A DNA stretch of 64,000 nt from Acidobacteria bacterium 28-9 (GCA_002050355.1 MWYY01000030.1:120240-184239); one strand, 5' to 3'. Counted from the first letter of the stretch, positions 44,027 to 54,334 are shown. A program made the numbers and translations. The notes: generated by a model not told the origin, from the letters alone.

Positions 44027-45370
44027 ATGCGAAAAACATTGGCAGTTTTATTATGCTTTGTTTTCGCTTTAGCCGCTTTTCAAACGGCTTTGGCGCAAAC
44101 GAAAATCGCGCCGCTCGATATTAAAGAGCGGAATTTGAAAAACGGTTTGAAAGTCGTCTCCGTTCGTGACGATTCCAGCCCGACCGTCACGGTGCAGGTT
44201 TGGTACAACGTCGGCTCGAAAGATGACCCGAACGGGCGCAACGGTTTTGCGCATCTGTTCGAACATTTGTTGTTCAAAAGTACGAAGAATTTAAAGAGCG
44301 AGCAATTTGACCGCCTGACCGAAGATGTCGGCGGCAACAATAACGCTTTTACTTCCGACGACGTAACGGCTTATCACGAGGTCGTGCCGTCGAATTACCT
44401 GGAGACGATTTTGTGGGCGGAAGCCGAACGTCTTTCAAATTTGAATGTTGACGAAGCAAATTTCCTGTCTGAACGCAAAGTAGTTCAGGAAGAATTTCGA
44501 CAAGGCGTTCTGGCACAGCCGTACGGTAGATTTTACGAAGCGATTCAAACAAATTCGTACACGAGGCATCCGTATAAACGTACGACTATCGGCACAATCG
44601 AAGATTTGCAGGCGGCGACGGCGGCTGATGCGCAAAGCTTTCATAAAACATATTATCGTCCTGACAACGCGACGTTGATTGTTGTCGGCGATTTCGCGCA
44701 ATCTCAACTCGATGCTTGGGTTGACAAGTATTTTAATCGAATCCAGCGACCAAACGGCGCGATTCCGCGAGTCAGCGAAATCGAACCGACAAGAACGACG
44801 GAAAAACGTTTGACAATCAAAGCGCCGAACGTGCCGCTTCCGGCAGTTGCCATCACGTATCTTGCGCCCGACTCGAAAAGCAAGGATATCGCCGCTTTGA
44901 AAATAGCTCAGTCGATTTTGTCGAGCGGCGAATCTTCGCGGCTTTATCAGGAATTGATTTATAAACAACAAATCGCGCAGGAAGCGTCGTTCAGCGTCGA
45001 CCAGCGAGTCGACAAAGGTCTGCTCAATTTTACGGCGGTTATGGCAAGCGGTAAAACACCGGAGGCAGGCGAGAAATCTCTGCTCGCCGAACTCAAGAAA
45101 ATTCAGAACGCGCCGGTTTCCGCTAAAGAACTCGAAAAAGCGAAAAACAGCATTGTCGCTGACGCTCTGCGCGGACTCGAAACAAATCGCGGCAAAGCCT
45201 TTGCCATTGGCAACGGAGTAATTTATGCGAACAATCCGAGTTATGTAAATACGGAAATCAAAGAACTTCAAGCCGTTACCGCCGCCGACGTTCAGCGAGT
45301 TATGAAACAATACTTTGCGGACAATAACCGCGTGGTGATTTACTACGTCAACGAGGAGAGTGCGAAATGA
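44027..45370 (+). CDS. Secreted M16-family zinc peptidase, catalytic subunit
   Basis: The protein has 447 residues. A signal peptide (TLAVLLCFVFALAAFQTALAQ) is followed by the inverted zinc motif HLFEH at residues 76-80 and the downstream glutamate region ERKVVQEEFRQG. The C-terminal M16 domain is present. It pairs with the next gene, which lacks the zinc motif, as in two-subunit M16B peptidases. Probable role: cleavage of peptides in the periplasm. The start at 44027 is chosen for the AAGGA site and signal peptide. Confidence 0.92.
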   Translation: MRKTLAVLLCFVFALAAFQTALAQTKIAPLDIKERNLKNGLKVVSVRDDSSPTVTVQVWYNVGSKDDPNGRNGFAHLFEHLLFKSTKNLKSEQFDRLTEDVGGNNNAFTSDDVTAYHEVVPSNYLETILWAEAERLSNLNVDEANFLSERKVVQEEFRQGVLAQPYGRFYEAIQTNSYTRHPYKRTTIGTIEDLQAATAADAQSFHKTYYRPDNATLIVVGDFAQSQLDAWVDKYFNRIQRPNGAIPRVSEIEPTRTTEKRLTIKAPNVPLPAVAITYLAPDSKSKDIAALKIAQSILSSGESSRLYQELIYKQQIAQEASFSVDQRVDKGLLNFTAVMASGKTPEAGEKSLLAELKKIQNAPVSAKELEKAKNSIVADALRGLETNRGKAFAIGNGVIYANNPSYVNTEIKELQAVTAADVQRVMKQYFADNNRVVIYYVNEESAK

Positions 45371-46896
45371 AATTAGAAATTAGAAATTCAAAACTTAAAA
45401 ATCTTGGAAAAAGTGCAGTTTTTTTTATCGTTAATTTTGCATTTTTTATTCCCTTTGCATTCGCTCAGGAACAGCCGCCTCCTGCCTCGGCGCCGCGAGA
45501 ATTGAAAATTCCAGCGATTCAGAGTAGTCAATTGCCGAACAATCTGAAAATTGCGGTCGTCGAGCGCAAAAACGTGCCGCTCGTTACCGTTTCGCTTCTT
45601 CTTAATGCCGCCGGAGCGGATTATGAAAGTAGAGACGGACTGGCAAATATGACGGCTGCGCTTTTGCCACAGGGAACGAAAACGCTCACCGCGACTCAGA
45701 TTGCCGAAGCAATGGAGTTTCTCGGCGGTAGAATCAGCTCGCGGGCAAACTGGAATTCGAGCGTCGTCAGTATCAACGTAACTTCCGACAAACTCGAACA
45801 GGCGATGGCGATTATGAGCGATGTCGTCTTAAATCCGACGTTTGCCCAAAATGAAATCGACCTTTACAAAACGCAGGCAAACGATGACTTGAACATCGCC
45901 TTAAAACAGCCTGGAAGTCTGGCAGGTTTTGTCGCCAGCCGCTACACATTCGGCGAGCATAACGCCGTCGGAACGCCGGAAAGCTTGAAAAGTATTACAA
46001 ACGCCGACATTACCAAATTTTATCGTCAAAATTATTTGCCGAATCAATCTGTTTTGATTTTTGCGGGCGACATCTCCGGTGCACAAGCGAACGCGCTGGC
46101 GAAAAAGTTCTTTGGAAATTGGATAAAGCCTGAAAAGGAATATGCGTCCGAAACTGACAGAATCAGTGTTCCGACGATTGGCAGTCCGACGAGCCTTTCA
46201 CGAAAAGAAATAGCCGGCAGATTTCTAGTTATCGACCTTCCGAATACGGGACAAGCAGCAGTTACTTATGCGAAAAAACTAGGCATCGGGCGCGTTGCTT
46301 GTCCGAACAGTAAATGCGCGACCGATGCGGCTTTTTACCCTTCGACAGTTGCCAATACGGTTCTCGGCGGCGGTTATTCGGCGCGGCTCAATGCGGAAAT
46401 TCGCATCAAACGCGGGCTGAGTTACGGCGCGGGAAGCAGTCTGTCTTCGCGCGACCGACAGACGAATTTGCTGGTGCGCGTGCAGACGAAAAATGAAACA
46501 GCCGCTGAAGTCGTCGAACTTGTCGTCGCCGAAATCGGCAGACTCGGAAGCACAAACGTCGAAGCAGCCGAATTGACTCCGCGCCAATTGACTTTGACCG
46601 GTGCATTCGGCAGCAGTCTGGAGACGACCGACGGTTTAGCCGCAAAACTCGTCGAGCTTTATACTTTCGGTTTGAACACGGACGAATTGAATGCTTATAT
46701 GACAAGTGTCCGCAGCGTTTCGGCTGAACAAGTCAAAAACTTTGCATCGAGCAATTTATACGACGGTGATATTATTATTGTCGGCGATTACAAAGTTTTT
46801 GCCGATGATTTGAAAAAGCGTTTTCCAAATCAAAAAGTCGAAATCATCCCGGCAAGTCAGCTTGATTTAAACAACAGTACTTTGCGCAAAAATTAA
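45367..46896 (+). CDS. Secreted M16-family peptidase, non-catalytic partner
   Basis: The protein has 509 residues. The first codons overlap the stop of the catalytic subunit (ATGA). A signal peptide (AVFFIVNFAFFIPFAFAQ) is followed by an M16 fold in which HxxEH is absent, with DGLANMTAALLPQGTK at that place. The second domain contains GGGYSARLNAEIRIKRGLSYGAGS, as in the substrate-binding subunit of paired M16 peptidases. The N-terminal MKLEIRNSKLKN is encoded by an AT-rich repeat-like sequence, unusual for a signal-peptide region. Confidence 0.9.
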   Translation: MKLEIRNSKLKNLGKSAVFFIVNFAFFIPFAFAQEQPPPASAPRELKIPAIQSSQLPNNLKIAVVERKNVPLVTVSLLLNAAGADYESRDGLANMTAALLPQGTKTLTATQIAEAMEFLGGRISSRANWNSSVVSINVTSDKLEQAMAIMSDVVLNPTFAQNEIDLYKTQANDDLNIALKQPGSLAGFVASRYTFGEHNAVGTPESLKSITNADITKFYRQNYLPNQSVLIFAGDISGAQANALAKKFFGNWIKPEKEYASETDRISVPTIGSPTSLSRKEIAGRFLVIDLPNTGQAAVTYAKKLGIGRVACPNSKCATDAAFYPSTVANTVLGGGYSARLNAEIRIKRGLSYGAGSSLSSRDRQTNLLVRVQTKNETAAEVVELVVAEIGRLGSTNVEAAELTPRQLTLTGAFGSSLETTDGLAAKLVELYTFGLNTDELNAYMTSVRSVSAEQVKNFASSNLYDGDIIIVGDYKVFADDLKKRFPNQKVEIIPASQLDLNNSTLRKN

Positions 46897-46901
46897 AACA
46901 A

Positions 46902-46980
46902 TTTAACCACGAAGAAACACGAAGAATACACAAAGGAAAATTTTTCTCGGTGTGTTCTTCGTGTAATTTTGTGGTTTAAT
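46902..46980. repeat. Inverted repeat of about 31 bp arms (ACCACGAAGAAACACGAAG type)
   Basis: Arms at 46902-46931 and 46950-46980 match in about 25 of 31 positions when one is reversed. They flank a 17-base AT-rich centre. The right arm ends a few bases before the UbiD-family start codon. This type of AACCACGAAG repeat is well known between genes in several phyla; here it fills the whole gap. Confidence 0.7.
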
Positions 46981-46986
46981 TTTTAT

Positions 46987-48801
46987 ATGCACAAAAATTT
47001 GCGCTCGTTTCTCGAAACGCTGCGCGGCGAAAACGAATTGATTGAAGTCGAAGCGGAAGTCGATCCATATTTGGAAATTGCGGAAATCCATCGCCGCACT
47101 ATTGACGAGCAGGGAAAGGCTTTACTTTTCAAAAATGTCAAAAATTCAAAGTTTCCGGTTGTTACAAATCTTTTCGGAACGGCAAAACGCATTGATTTGG
47201 CTTTCGGACGAAAGCCGCAGGAATTAGTAAAAAAAGCGGTGGAGATGGTTGAAGTGCTTTTGCCGCCGCAACCGAAAGAATTATGGAATTATCGTGATTT
47301 GGCTCTTTCGGCTTTGAAATTAGGAACCAAAAAAGTTCGACGCGCACCGATTTTGGAAGTTTATAAAGCACCGGCGAATCTTGAAGAAATACCGCTTCTG
47401 CAATTGTGGCACGAAGACGGCGGACATTTTATAACCTTACCGCTCGTTTATACGGAAAGCCCGACAACGGGGAAACACAACCTCGGAATGTATCGCATCC
47501 AGCGTTACGACGCCGAGACGACAGGAATTCACTGGCAAATCCACAAAGGCGGCGGTTTTCATTACAGTGAAGCCGAAAAATTAAACGAATCTTTGCCGGT
47601 TACAATTTTTTTAGGCGGCGCGCCCGCATTAATGTTGTCGGCAATCGCGCCTTTGCCCGAAGACGTTCCCGAATTAGTTTTAGCATCAGTTTTGGCGGAC
47701 GAAAAAATCGAAACCGTCGAAAATCCGCTCTCGACATTGGGAATTTTAGAGAAGAACGGTGGGCGAATAAAAACAATTGAAAGTTCGATTAAATTTCATC
47801 GACTGATTGCCGAAGCCGAGTTTGCGATTTGCGGGCGCGTTGCCCCGCACGAGCGCCGACCCGAAGGCGCGTTCGGCGACCATTACGGTTATTACTCGCT
47901 TGTTCACGATTATCCGGTTTTTCGCGCCGATGCGGTTTTTCATCGCAAAGACGCAATTTATCCGGCAACTGTTGTTGGGAAGCCGCGTCAGGAAGATTTT
48001 TTTATCGGCGATTATTTGCAGGAATTGTTGTCCCCGCTTTTTCCGCTCGTGATGCCGGCGGTCAAAGATTTGTGGAGCTACGGCGAAACCGGTTTTCACT
48101 CGCTCGCGGCGGCAGTCGTCAAGGAAAGATACGCGCGCGAAGCGCTCGGCGCAGGTTTTCGCATTTTGGGTGAAGGTCAATTGTCGCTGACAAAATTTTT
48201 GATGCTGACCGACAAGGCGCAGGATTTGCGCGATTTCAAACAGTTGTTTGAATACATTTTAGCGCGCGTCGATTGGGCGAGCGATTTTTTTATTTTTGAC
48301 CGCACTTCGTTTGATACTTTAGATTATGCTTCGGGCAAAATAAATCACGGCTCGAAAGCAATGCTCGTCGGCGTCGGCGAAGCAAAAAGGAATTTGCAGC
48401 GAGAATTTCGCAGGGAATTGCCGCTCGGCATAAAACGCGCCGAAGTTTTTTGCGGCGGTTGTCTCGTCGTCGAAGGACGCGATTATCAAACGGACGAAAC
48501 GCAAGCCGAGAGAATCGCAAAATCGGGGAAATTCGATGATTTCCAATTCGTCGTTCTGCACGACAACGCGGAATTCGCGCTCTCGCCCGAAAATTTTTTA
48601 TGGGCGACGTGGACGCGGTTTAATCCTTCGACTGACGTTTATGCCAAAACAATAAAAATACAAAACAATCACATCGTCTACGACGCGCCGATTATCATTG
48701 ACGCACGCATGAAGCCTTGGTATCCAAAAGAGGTCGAGCCGCGTGAAGATATTGTGAAACTTGTTGACGAAAGATGGAGCGAGTATTTTCCGAAAAAGTA
48801 A
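46987..48801 (+). CDS. UbiD-family decarboxylase
   Basis: The protein has 604 residues. Signatures of the prenylated-FMN-dependent UbiD family are present: ALLFKNVKNSKFPVVTNLFG near the N-terminus, GMYRIQRYDAETTGIHWQIH, and RRPEGAFGDHYGYYS with the conserved acidic residue. Substrates in this family include 4-hydroxybenzoate-type and menaquinone-precursor acids; this one cannot be told apart. The UbiX partner is not in the window. Confidence 0.88.
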   Translation: MHKNLRSFLETLRGENELIEVEAEVDPYLEIAEIHRRTIDEQGKALLFKNVKNSKFPVVTNLFGTAKRIDLAFGRKPQELVKKAVEMVEVLLPPQPKELWNYRDLALSALKLGTKKVRRAPILEVYKAPANLEEIPLLQLWHEDGGHFITLPLVYTESPTTGKHNLGMYRIQRYDAETTGIHWQIHKGGGFHYSEAEKLNESLPVTIFLGGAPALMLSAIAPLPEDVPELVLASVLADEKIETVENPLSTLGILEKNGGRIKTIESSIKFHRLIAEAEFAICGRVAPHERRPEGAFGDHYGYYSLVHDYPVFRADAVFHRKDAIYPATVVGKPRQEDFFIGDYLQELLSPLFPLVMPAVKDLWSYGETGFHSLAAAVVKERYAREALGAGFRILGEGQLSLTKFLMLTDKAQDLRDFKQLFEYILARVDWASDFFIFDRTSFDTLDYASGKINHGSKAMLVGVGEAKRNLQREFRRELPLGIKRAEVFCGGCLVVEGRDYQTDETQAERIAKSGKFDDFQFVVLHDNAEFALSPENFLWATWTRFNPSTDVYAKTIKIQNNHIVYDAPIIIDARMKPWYPKEVEPREDIVKLVDERWSEYFPKK

Positions 48802-48826
48802 TTTCCCGCGATAGCACAAAGAAACT

Positions 48827-49678
48827 ATGAAGTTGCTGCTCAAAAGAATTTTATTGGTGTTTGCCATAATTTTAAATATTCTCGGTTTAGTCGGTGCTTA
48901 CTCTTATTTTATCGAACCGGCACGTTTGACTGTCCACTCCGAAGATTTGAAAATCCCGCATTGGAGCGCGAAATTAGACGGCTTAAAAATCGTTGCAATC
49001 TCCGACATTCACGGCGGTTCAAATTATATTACGGAAGAAAAAATCAGAGAATTGGTCGAGCTTACCAATGCACAGAATCCAGATTTAATTGTTCTGCTAG
49101 GCGATTACGTTTCACAAAAAAGCGGTATGCACGGTGAGTTGAAAATGCCGAGTGAAACTATCGCCGTCAATCTCAAAGGTTTGCAGGCGAAATACGCGGT
49201 TTACGCAATCATCGGCAATCACGATTGGTGGTTTGACGAGGAAAAAGTGCGTGGAGAATTTGAGCGCGCGGGTATAAAAGTTCTTGAAAATCAGGTCGAA
49301 CCAATCCAGATAGACGGCGAAAGTGTCTGGCTCTGGGGAATCGAAGATTATTGGAAAAAACGTCGCGTGCCGCTAGAAGCGTTCGATAAAATTCCTGTTA
49401 AAGAAAACATAATTGCACTCACGCACAACCCGGATTCGCTTCTAAAATCCCCAACGGAAATCAGTCTGATGCTTGCCGGACACTCGCACGGCGGGCAGTT
49501 TAAATTTCCGCTCTACGGCGCGATTGCCTTTGTCAATGACCCTAGGTTTATGGCGGGCGAAGCGGTTGTTGACGGAAAGCACGTTTTTGTTACAACCGGC
49601 GTCGGCACCACCGGTCCGCCCGTGCGCTTTCGCGTTCCGCCGGAAATCGCCGTGCTGCGCTTGTTTGCCGAAAATTAA
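48827..49678 (+). CDS. Membrane-anchored metallophosphoesterase (YkuE/YaeI-like), copy 1
   Basis: The protein has 283 residues. One N-terminal helix (ILLVFAIILNILGLVGAYSYF) anchors it. The metal motifs are [32 protein letters not shown] and AGHSHGGQFKFP. Homologues hydrolyse phosphodiesters or lipid-linked pyrophosphates at the membrane. The next gene starts right after its stop codon and is a paralogue, so the two are a tandem duplication. Confidence 0.92.
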   Translation: MKLLLKRILLVFAIILNILGLVGAYSYFIEPARLTVHSEDLKIPHWSAKLDGLKIVAISDIHGGSNYITEEKIRELVELTNAQNPDLIVLLGDYVSQKSGMHGELKMPSETIAVNLKGLQAKYAVYAIIGNHDWWFDEEKVRGEFERAGIKVLENQVEPIQIDGESVWLWGIEDYWKKRRVPLEAFDKIPVKENIIALTHNPDSLLKSPTEISLMLAGHSHGGQFKFPLYGAIAFVNDPRFMAGEAVVDGKHVFVTTGVGTTGPPVRFRVPPEIAVLRLFAEN

Positions 49679-50572
49679 ATGAAAACCAATTGGACAAAGA
49701 TAAATTTTGCCGTTGCGAATGTTTTTGCAGCCGGTTTTCTATGTCTCGCGTACGCTTATTTTATCGAGCCTTTTCGTCTGGTCGTCAACGAGCGGGAAAT
49801 AAAAATAAAAAATTGGAATCCGGCTTTTGATGGCTTAAAAATTGTTTTGATTTCTGACATTCACGGCGGCTCGCACGGCGTTGATACGGAGAAAATTCGC
49901 CGCGTTGTCAGCCAAACAAACGAGCAAAACGCCGATTTGGTTGTGCTTTTGGGCGATTATCTGTCGGAAAACAAAGACGCTGAAAATTCATTAAAAATGC
50001 CGATGGCAGAAATTGCCGATAATCTGCAAGGCTTTAAAGCTCGATACGGAGTTTTCGCCGTTATGGGCAATCACGACGATTGGCGCGACGCCGGCGAAAC
50101 GGTTCGGACGGAGCTAAATCGAATCGGTTACCGTGTTCTCGAAAACGAAGTTGTCTCGATTGAAAAAGACGGTCAAAAACTGCGCGTTTTAGGAATAAAA
50201 GACCAGTTAAAAATCATCAGTTGGGAAGGTTTTTCTAAAGAGTTAAGTGAAGTTTTGCAGAAAAACGGAGACGCGGGCGACGTAATTGCGCTTGAACACA
50301 GCCCGGATATTTTGCCCGTAATTACCGGTACGACGCCAATCTCAAAAGATTTGAAGTTAATTTTGGCAGCACACACGCACGGCGGACAAATGTGGTTTCC
50401 GGTTATCGGCTCGCCGATTATACCTTCCAGCTACGGGCAAAAATACGCTTTCGGATTTGTTAGAGAAAACGACGTTGATATGTTCATAACCAGCGGCGTC
50501 GGCGTAAGTATATTGCCGTTCCGATTTCTCGTTCCGCCGGAAATTGCGGTATTGACAATTTTCGCTGAATGA
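49679..50572 (+). CDS. Membrane-anchored metallophosphoesterase (YkuE/YaeI-like), copy 2
   Basis: The protein has 297 residues. It has an N-terminal helix ([19 protein letters not shown]) and motifs [33 protein letters not shown] and [12 protein letters not shown]. It is paralogous to the upstream gene and starts at the very next base after that stop. The substrate is unknown. Confidence 0.92.
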   Translation: MKTNWTKINFAVANVFAAGFLCLAYAYFIEPFRLVVNEREIKIKNWNPAFDGLKIVLISDIHGGSHGVDTEKIRRVVSQTNEQNADLVVLLGDYLSENKDAENSLKMPMAEIADNLQGFKARYGVFAVMGNHDDWRDAGETVRTELNRIGYRVLENEVVSIEKDGQKLRVLGIKDQLKIISWEGFSKELSEVLQKNGDAGDVIALEHSPDILPVITGTTPISKDLKLILAAHTHGGQMWFPVIGSPIIPSSYGQKYAFGFVRENDVDMFITSGVGVSILPFRFLVPPEIAVLTIFAE

Positions 50573-50695
50573 GTTGTTAAGGTAATTTCTAAATAGTCGA
50601 GAAAATGACATTTAAGGTAAAACCATAAGTTTTTTACCCGTATTCACCAAACAAATTAAGTAAATTATAACTTCAAATCTGCGGCAGTTTAGCTG

Positions 50696-52009
50696 TTAAG
50701 GTTTTAGACGATAAAGCATTCGCGGAAACGGAATTGTTTCTCTGACATGCTCGATGCCGCACATCCACGCCGTTGCGCGTTCGACGCCCATTCCGAAACC
50801 GGCGTGCGGAACTGAGCCGAAGCGACGCAAATCGAGATACCATTCAAACGACTCACGCGGCAAATTGTGTTCGGTAATTTGTTTTTCAAGAAATTCCAAG
50901 TTTGTGGCGCGTTCGCCGCCGCCGATTATTTCGCCATAACCTTCGGGCGCGAGAAGGTCAGCGCCTAAAGCTAATTCAGGTCTTTCTTTATCACGCTCAA
51001 AATAAAATGCTTTGATAACGGCGGGAAAATGATGAACGAAGACGGGTTGATTAAACTGCGCTGAAATATAAGTCTCGTCCGGCGCGCCGAAGTCGCTGCC
51101 CCACTCGAAATTGTTTTCGAGTTCACCATTGGCAAAACCTTCCTGTAGAAGTTTTACCGCTTCGTCATAATGAACGCGCGGAAATTTATTTTGCGGTATT
51201 GTTTCTAATTTTGAAACGTCGCGTTCTAAAATTTTTAATTCTTCCTGCCGGTCGTTTAAAACTCTTTCGACAATAAAGTTTATCAATCCTTCGCCCAGAG
51301 TCATTACATCGTCCAGGTGCGCGTAAGTCATCTCCGGCTCGACCATCCAAAACTCCGTTAAATGCCTGCGCGTCTTTGATTTTTCGGCGCGAAAAACCGG
51401 TCCGAAGCAATAACTTCTGCCCAGAGATGCGGCAGTCGCTTCGTTGTAAAGCTGTCCGCTTTGCGTCAGATACGCTTTGTCGTCTTCAAAATAATCAACT
51501 TCAAAAAGCGTCGTCGTACCTTCGCAGGCAGCGGGCGTGAAAATCGGTGTGTCAGCTAATATAAAACCGTTGTTGTCGAAGAAATCCCTAGTCGCTTTGA
51601 CGACCGTGTGGCGGACTTTCAAAACTGCATTTTGCTTTTTCGAGCGTATCCACAGATGGCGGTTGTCCATCAGAAATTCCGTGCCGTGTTCCTTCGGAGT
51701 AATCGGATAATCAGTAGCGTTTTGCAAAACTTCGATGTCTTTGACATCAACTTCCACGCCGATTGATGAGCGCGTATCTTCTTTGACCGAGCCGTGAACA
51801 ATCAAGGCAGATTCCTGACCCAACGCTTTTGCCTTTTCAAAAACTTCTTCACTATTTCCTTTGAAAACGACGCATTGCACGATTCCCGTTCCGTCGCGCA
51901 ATTGCAGAAAGACCAGTTTTCCGCTTGAGCGCGAATTATAAAGCCAGCCTTTGAGCGTAACCGCTTCGCCGATGTGATTTTTTAGTTCGTTAATATATGT
52001 TTGATTCAT
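50696..52009 (-). CDS. asnS: Asparaginyl-tRNA synthetase
   Basis: The protein has 437 residues. An N-terminal OB-fold ([20 protein letters not shown]) is followed by the class II core. Motif 2 is in [17 protein letters not shown] and motif 3 in [13 protein letters not shown]. Asn rather than Asp specificity is supported by overall resemblance to AsnRS ([12 protein letters not shown]). It charges tRNA-Asn in the cytoplasm. The 52-61 kb element is inserted just upstream of it. Confidence 0.95.
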   Translation of the reverse strand: MNQTYINELKNHIGEAVTLKGWLYNSRSSGKLVFLQLRDGTGIVQCVVFKGNSEEVFEKAKALGQESALIVHGSVKEDTRSSIGVEVDVKDIEVLQNATDYPITPKEHGTEFLMDNRHLWIRSKKQNAVLKVRHTVVKATRDFFDNNGFILADTPIFTPAACEGTTTLFEVDYFEDDKAYLTQSGQLYNEATAASLGRSYCFGPVFRAEKSKTRRHLTEFWMVEPEMTYAHLDDVMTLGEGLINFIVERVLNDRQEELKILERDVSKLETIPQNKFPRVHYDEAVKLLQEGFANGELENNFEWGSDFGAPDETYISAQFNQPVFVHHFPAVIKAFYFERDKERPELALGADLLAPEGYGEIIGGGERATNLEFLEKQITEHNLPRESFEWYLDLRRFGSVPHAGFGMGVERATAWMCGIEHVRETIPFPRMLYRLKP

Positions 52010-52131
52010 AAGTATAGATTTATAATAATACTATAAATTGTTTGTTTTATTGCATTTACCTTGTATTAAGGATTACAAAAATACTTTGCTGTATCTAATA
52101 ATGTAGCTGACCGTTACATTTGTAACACTTT

Positions 52132-53190
52132 TTAGACTGCTTTTGCTTTTTTGCTGCTTTCCATTTTCCGAATCGCGTCGGCTTTGAAAGTTTCGGACGG
52201 ATGCGCGTATCTCATCACCATTTTTAAATTACTATGCCCGAGTATAGAGGCAAGGACAAGTAAGTCAATTCCATCTTCGACGGCGCGGCTGGCGAATGTG
52301 TGCCGGGCATCATACAGGCGAAACTTCATTTTTAAGGTTTTGATTGTTTCCAAGTGCTTTCTGTCTAAGGTTAAGGTTGCGGCGCGACCGTCAATATCAT
52401 TTTGCGGGAAAAGATTCTCGCCTTTGAATTTTTCCATTCGATACTGTAAAACTTTTCGCGCTCGGTCCGACAAATGAACTTGCCGGATAGATGAATCGGT
52501 TTTGCCTTTAACGACTTGCAGAAAGCCTTTTTCGAGCGAAACATCAGAGCGTCGGACACGATACACTTCGCCGCATCTCATACCCGTTTCGAGCATTATA
52601 ACCATAACGTCCTGGAGCGGCTGCGGCGCGGCGAGAAGATAAAGTTTTTCTTCGTCGCTGGTTATAACGTGAAAGTTTCTGTCGTTTGCTTTTAACTGCT
52701 TTACGCCGCGTGCCGGACTATCGCGCAAAATCCTTGATTCGACCAGACGCTTGAGAATGATTTTCAAAGTAAGCAGTTCGTTGTTAATTGTTTCTCGCGT
52801 GATAAAATCCTTTGTTTTGCGCGACGTTTGACACGAACGCCAAACAATAAAATCTTCGACATCTTTCTTTTGAATTTTATCAACTTTTACATTGCCAAAA
52901 TATTTCTTTAGGAGTTCGCCGGAAAAGTAATAACGTTTGTATGTATTTGATTTTTCGGCGTGTTCAATCTTTGACCAGACCAGAAAATCTTCAACCGCTT
53001 TTGTAAATGTCGGAGCTTTCGCCTTCGGCTCGATGCCGATTCGCCCTAATGCTAATTCGTGCCTGTAAGCGGCTTCAATCTGCATAGCATCGCGTTTGTT
53101 TGAGCATTTTGTTGATTGCTGGACAAGCTCGCCGTCAAACGTGAATTTCATCCACCAAAATTTACTGTTCGGGCGTTTATAAAGTGCCAT
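52132..53190 (-). CDS. Tyrosine recombinase (phage-type integrase)
   Basis: The protein has 352 residues. An N-terminal arm-type and SAM-like region is followed by the catalytic domain. It contains ETGMRCGEVYRVR (Arg I), LYDARHTFAS (box II, with Tyr in place of the first His as in many integrases), LGHSNLKMVMRYAH with the nucleophilic Tyr, and the Lys region VVKGKTDSS. It lacks the extra domain of integron integrases. The start at 53190 follows AAGGAG and overlaps the upstream gene by 14 bases. It probably drives integration and excision of the element to its right. Confidence 0.92.
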   Translation of the reverse strand: MALYKRPNSKFWWMKFTFDGELVQQSTKCSNKRDAMQIEAAYRHELALGRIGIEPKAKAPTFTKAVEDFLVWSKIEHAEKSNTYKRYYFSGELLKKYFGNVKVDKIQKKDVEDFIVWRSCQTSRKTKDFITRETINNELLTLKIILKRLVESRILRDSPARGVKQLKANDRNFHVITSDEEKLYLLAAPQPLQDVMVIMLETGMRCGEVYRVRRSDVSLEKGFLQVVKGKTDSSIRQVHLSDRARKVLQYRMEKFKGENLFPQNDIDGRAATLTLDRKHLETIKTLKMKFRLYDARHTFASRAVEDGIDLLVLASILGHSNLKMVMRYAHPSETFKADAIRKMESSKKAKAV

Positions 53191-53977
53191 TATTTTTGCT
53201 CCTTTTGATTGTTGGGCAATCGTCAAATTCATCGTGGTTTTTTAAAGGAAAGACGCATACCGGGCAATATTCTATGTCGTTATCTACATAGTATTTTCTG
53301 CGTTTATTCTCGTTTAATTTGTCTTTATTATCGCTTTGGTATTTATTCCCACCCAAAGTTTTGACGCATTCCTTTTCTCCACAAGTTTTAGCGTCAAACC
53401 TTTTCGCCCAAAAGATACTTTGGCAGACAGGACATTTACGGATTCTTTCGGGCGGAATATTTTCCGATTCAAAAACTAACGGCAAACCCGAAAGATTTGG
53501 GCGTATAAAACTGCCACCACTCAATTTCAGCGTGGCAGAAAAACGAATACCGCCTAGACCCTGATTGAAGGCGAGTGCGCTGTATATCAAATTATGAGGT
53601 GTCCTTGAAAAAGCATTTTTGCCATATTGTTCTTTTTCTTCCCGGTTTATTTCAGCAATCCCTTGCAAAACAGGTTTTGCTAATATCAATTCATTAAAAT
53701 TTTGAGCTACTAAACCCAAAATAATTGCTCCCGACATTTCTCCGATTAAATAATCTAAAACTTCTTTTTCTAGATTCAAGTTAGTTACTTGCGCCCGGTA
53801 AAATTTTGATTCTGCGTGAAATTTATCAAAATCCAAATTTACGACGACCTGCGCTAACTCGATAAGTTTTCCTAGTATTTCGTCCGCATTAACAGGCAGA
53901 TGATTAACGCCGTCAATAATTCGCCTGAGTGATTCGGGACAAATGCTAATATTTTCGCCTTTTTTATATTTTCTCAC
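53177..53977 (-). CDS. CGNR-type zinc-finger protein of the mobile element
   Basis: The protein has 266 residues. The N-terminal 170 residues are helical and not recognised. The C-terminal part holds CPVCQSIFWAKRFDAKTC followed by CVKTLGGNKYQ, resembling the CGNR zinc finger of ABATE-type regulators, and a further CPVCVFP. It ends inside the integrase ribosome binding site (14-base overlap), so the two are co-translated. A regulatory role is plausible. Confidence 0.6.
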   Translation of the reverse strand: MRKYKKGENISICPESLRRIIDGVNHLPVNADEILGKLIELAQVVVNLDFDKFHAESKFYRAQVTNLNLEKEVLDYLIGEMSGAIILGLVAQNFNELILAKPVLQGIAEINREEKEQYGKNAFSRTPHNLIYSALAFNQGLGGIRFSATLKLSGGSFIRPNLSGLPLVFESENIPPERIRKCPVCQSIFWAKRFDAKTCGEKECVKTLGGNKYQSDNKDKLNENKRRKYYVDNDIEYCPVCVFPLKNHDEFDDCPTIKRSKNNGTL

Positions 53978-54033
53978 GAATCTTATTTATCCTAAATGCC
54001 AAGTAAAATAATTTCTTGTATTTCGTTAATACT

Positions 54034-54053
54034 CACATATACTTGGTTATGTG
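54034..54053. promoter_or_regulatory. Inverted repeat in the divergent control region (possible operator)
   Basis: CACATA (54034-54039) and TATGTG (54048-54053) are separated by 8 bases. The site lies between the minus-strand integrase operon and the plus-strand excisionase operon, where a lysogeny or mobility repressor would act. It is an inference from position and symmetry. Confidence 0.4.
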
Positions 54054-54124
54054 GAGATATTTACCGTATCAAATACGAAAGAAAATAGCAAATTATGATT
54101 CTTACGAAAGGAGATTTACTAAAA

Positions 54125-54334
54125 ATGACAGGAACAATTACAGAAGCAAAAGACCAAATCGCCGTCAGTGTCGAACAGGCAAGCAACATTAGCACTTTGA
54201 GCAAGCCGTTCTTACGAAACGAAATACGAGCGGGAAAGCTGCGAGTGGTAAGACCGGGAAACTCCCGGCGAGTTTTAATTATGATGTCCGATTTTATGAA
54301 TTATCTGAAAGGAGAAACCGATGAACAAAAATGA
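54125..54334 (+). CDS. Excisionase-like small helix-turn-helix protein
   Basis: The protein has 69 residues from the ATG at 54125, chosen because AAAGGAG lies about 11 bases upstream. The body (LSKPFLRNEIRAGKLRVVRPGNSRRVL) is the usual excisionase/MerR-like helix-turn-helix, which recognises DNA near att sites. It ends in MNYLKGETDEQK. It begins the plus-strand operon of the element. Confidence 0.75.
   Translation: MTGTITEAKDQIAVSVEQASNISTLSKPFLRNEIRAGKLRVVRPGNSRRVLIMMSDFMNYLKGETDEQK

Noticed and set aside
52132..53190. Tyrosine recombinase as the integron integrase for the attC-like array
   Set aside because: It has the plan of a phage integrase, lacks the extra helix region typical of IntI, and belongs to the adjacent element.
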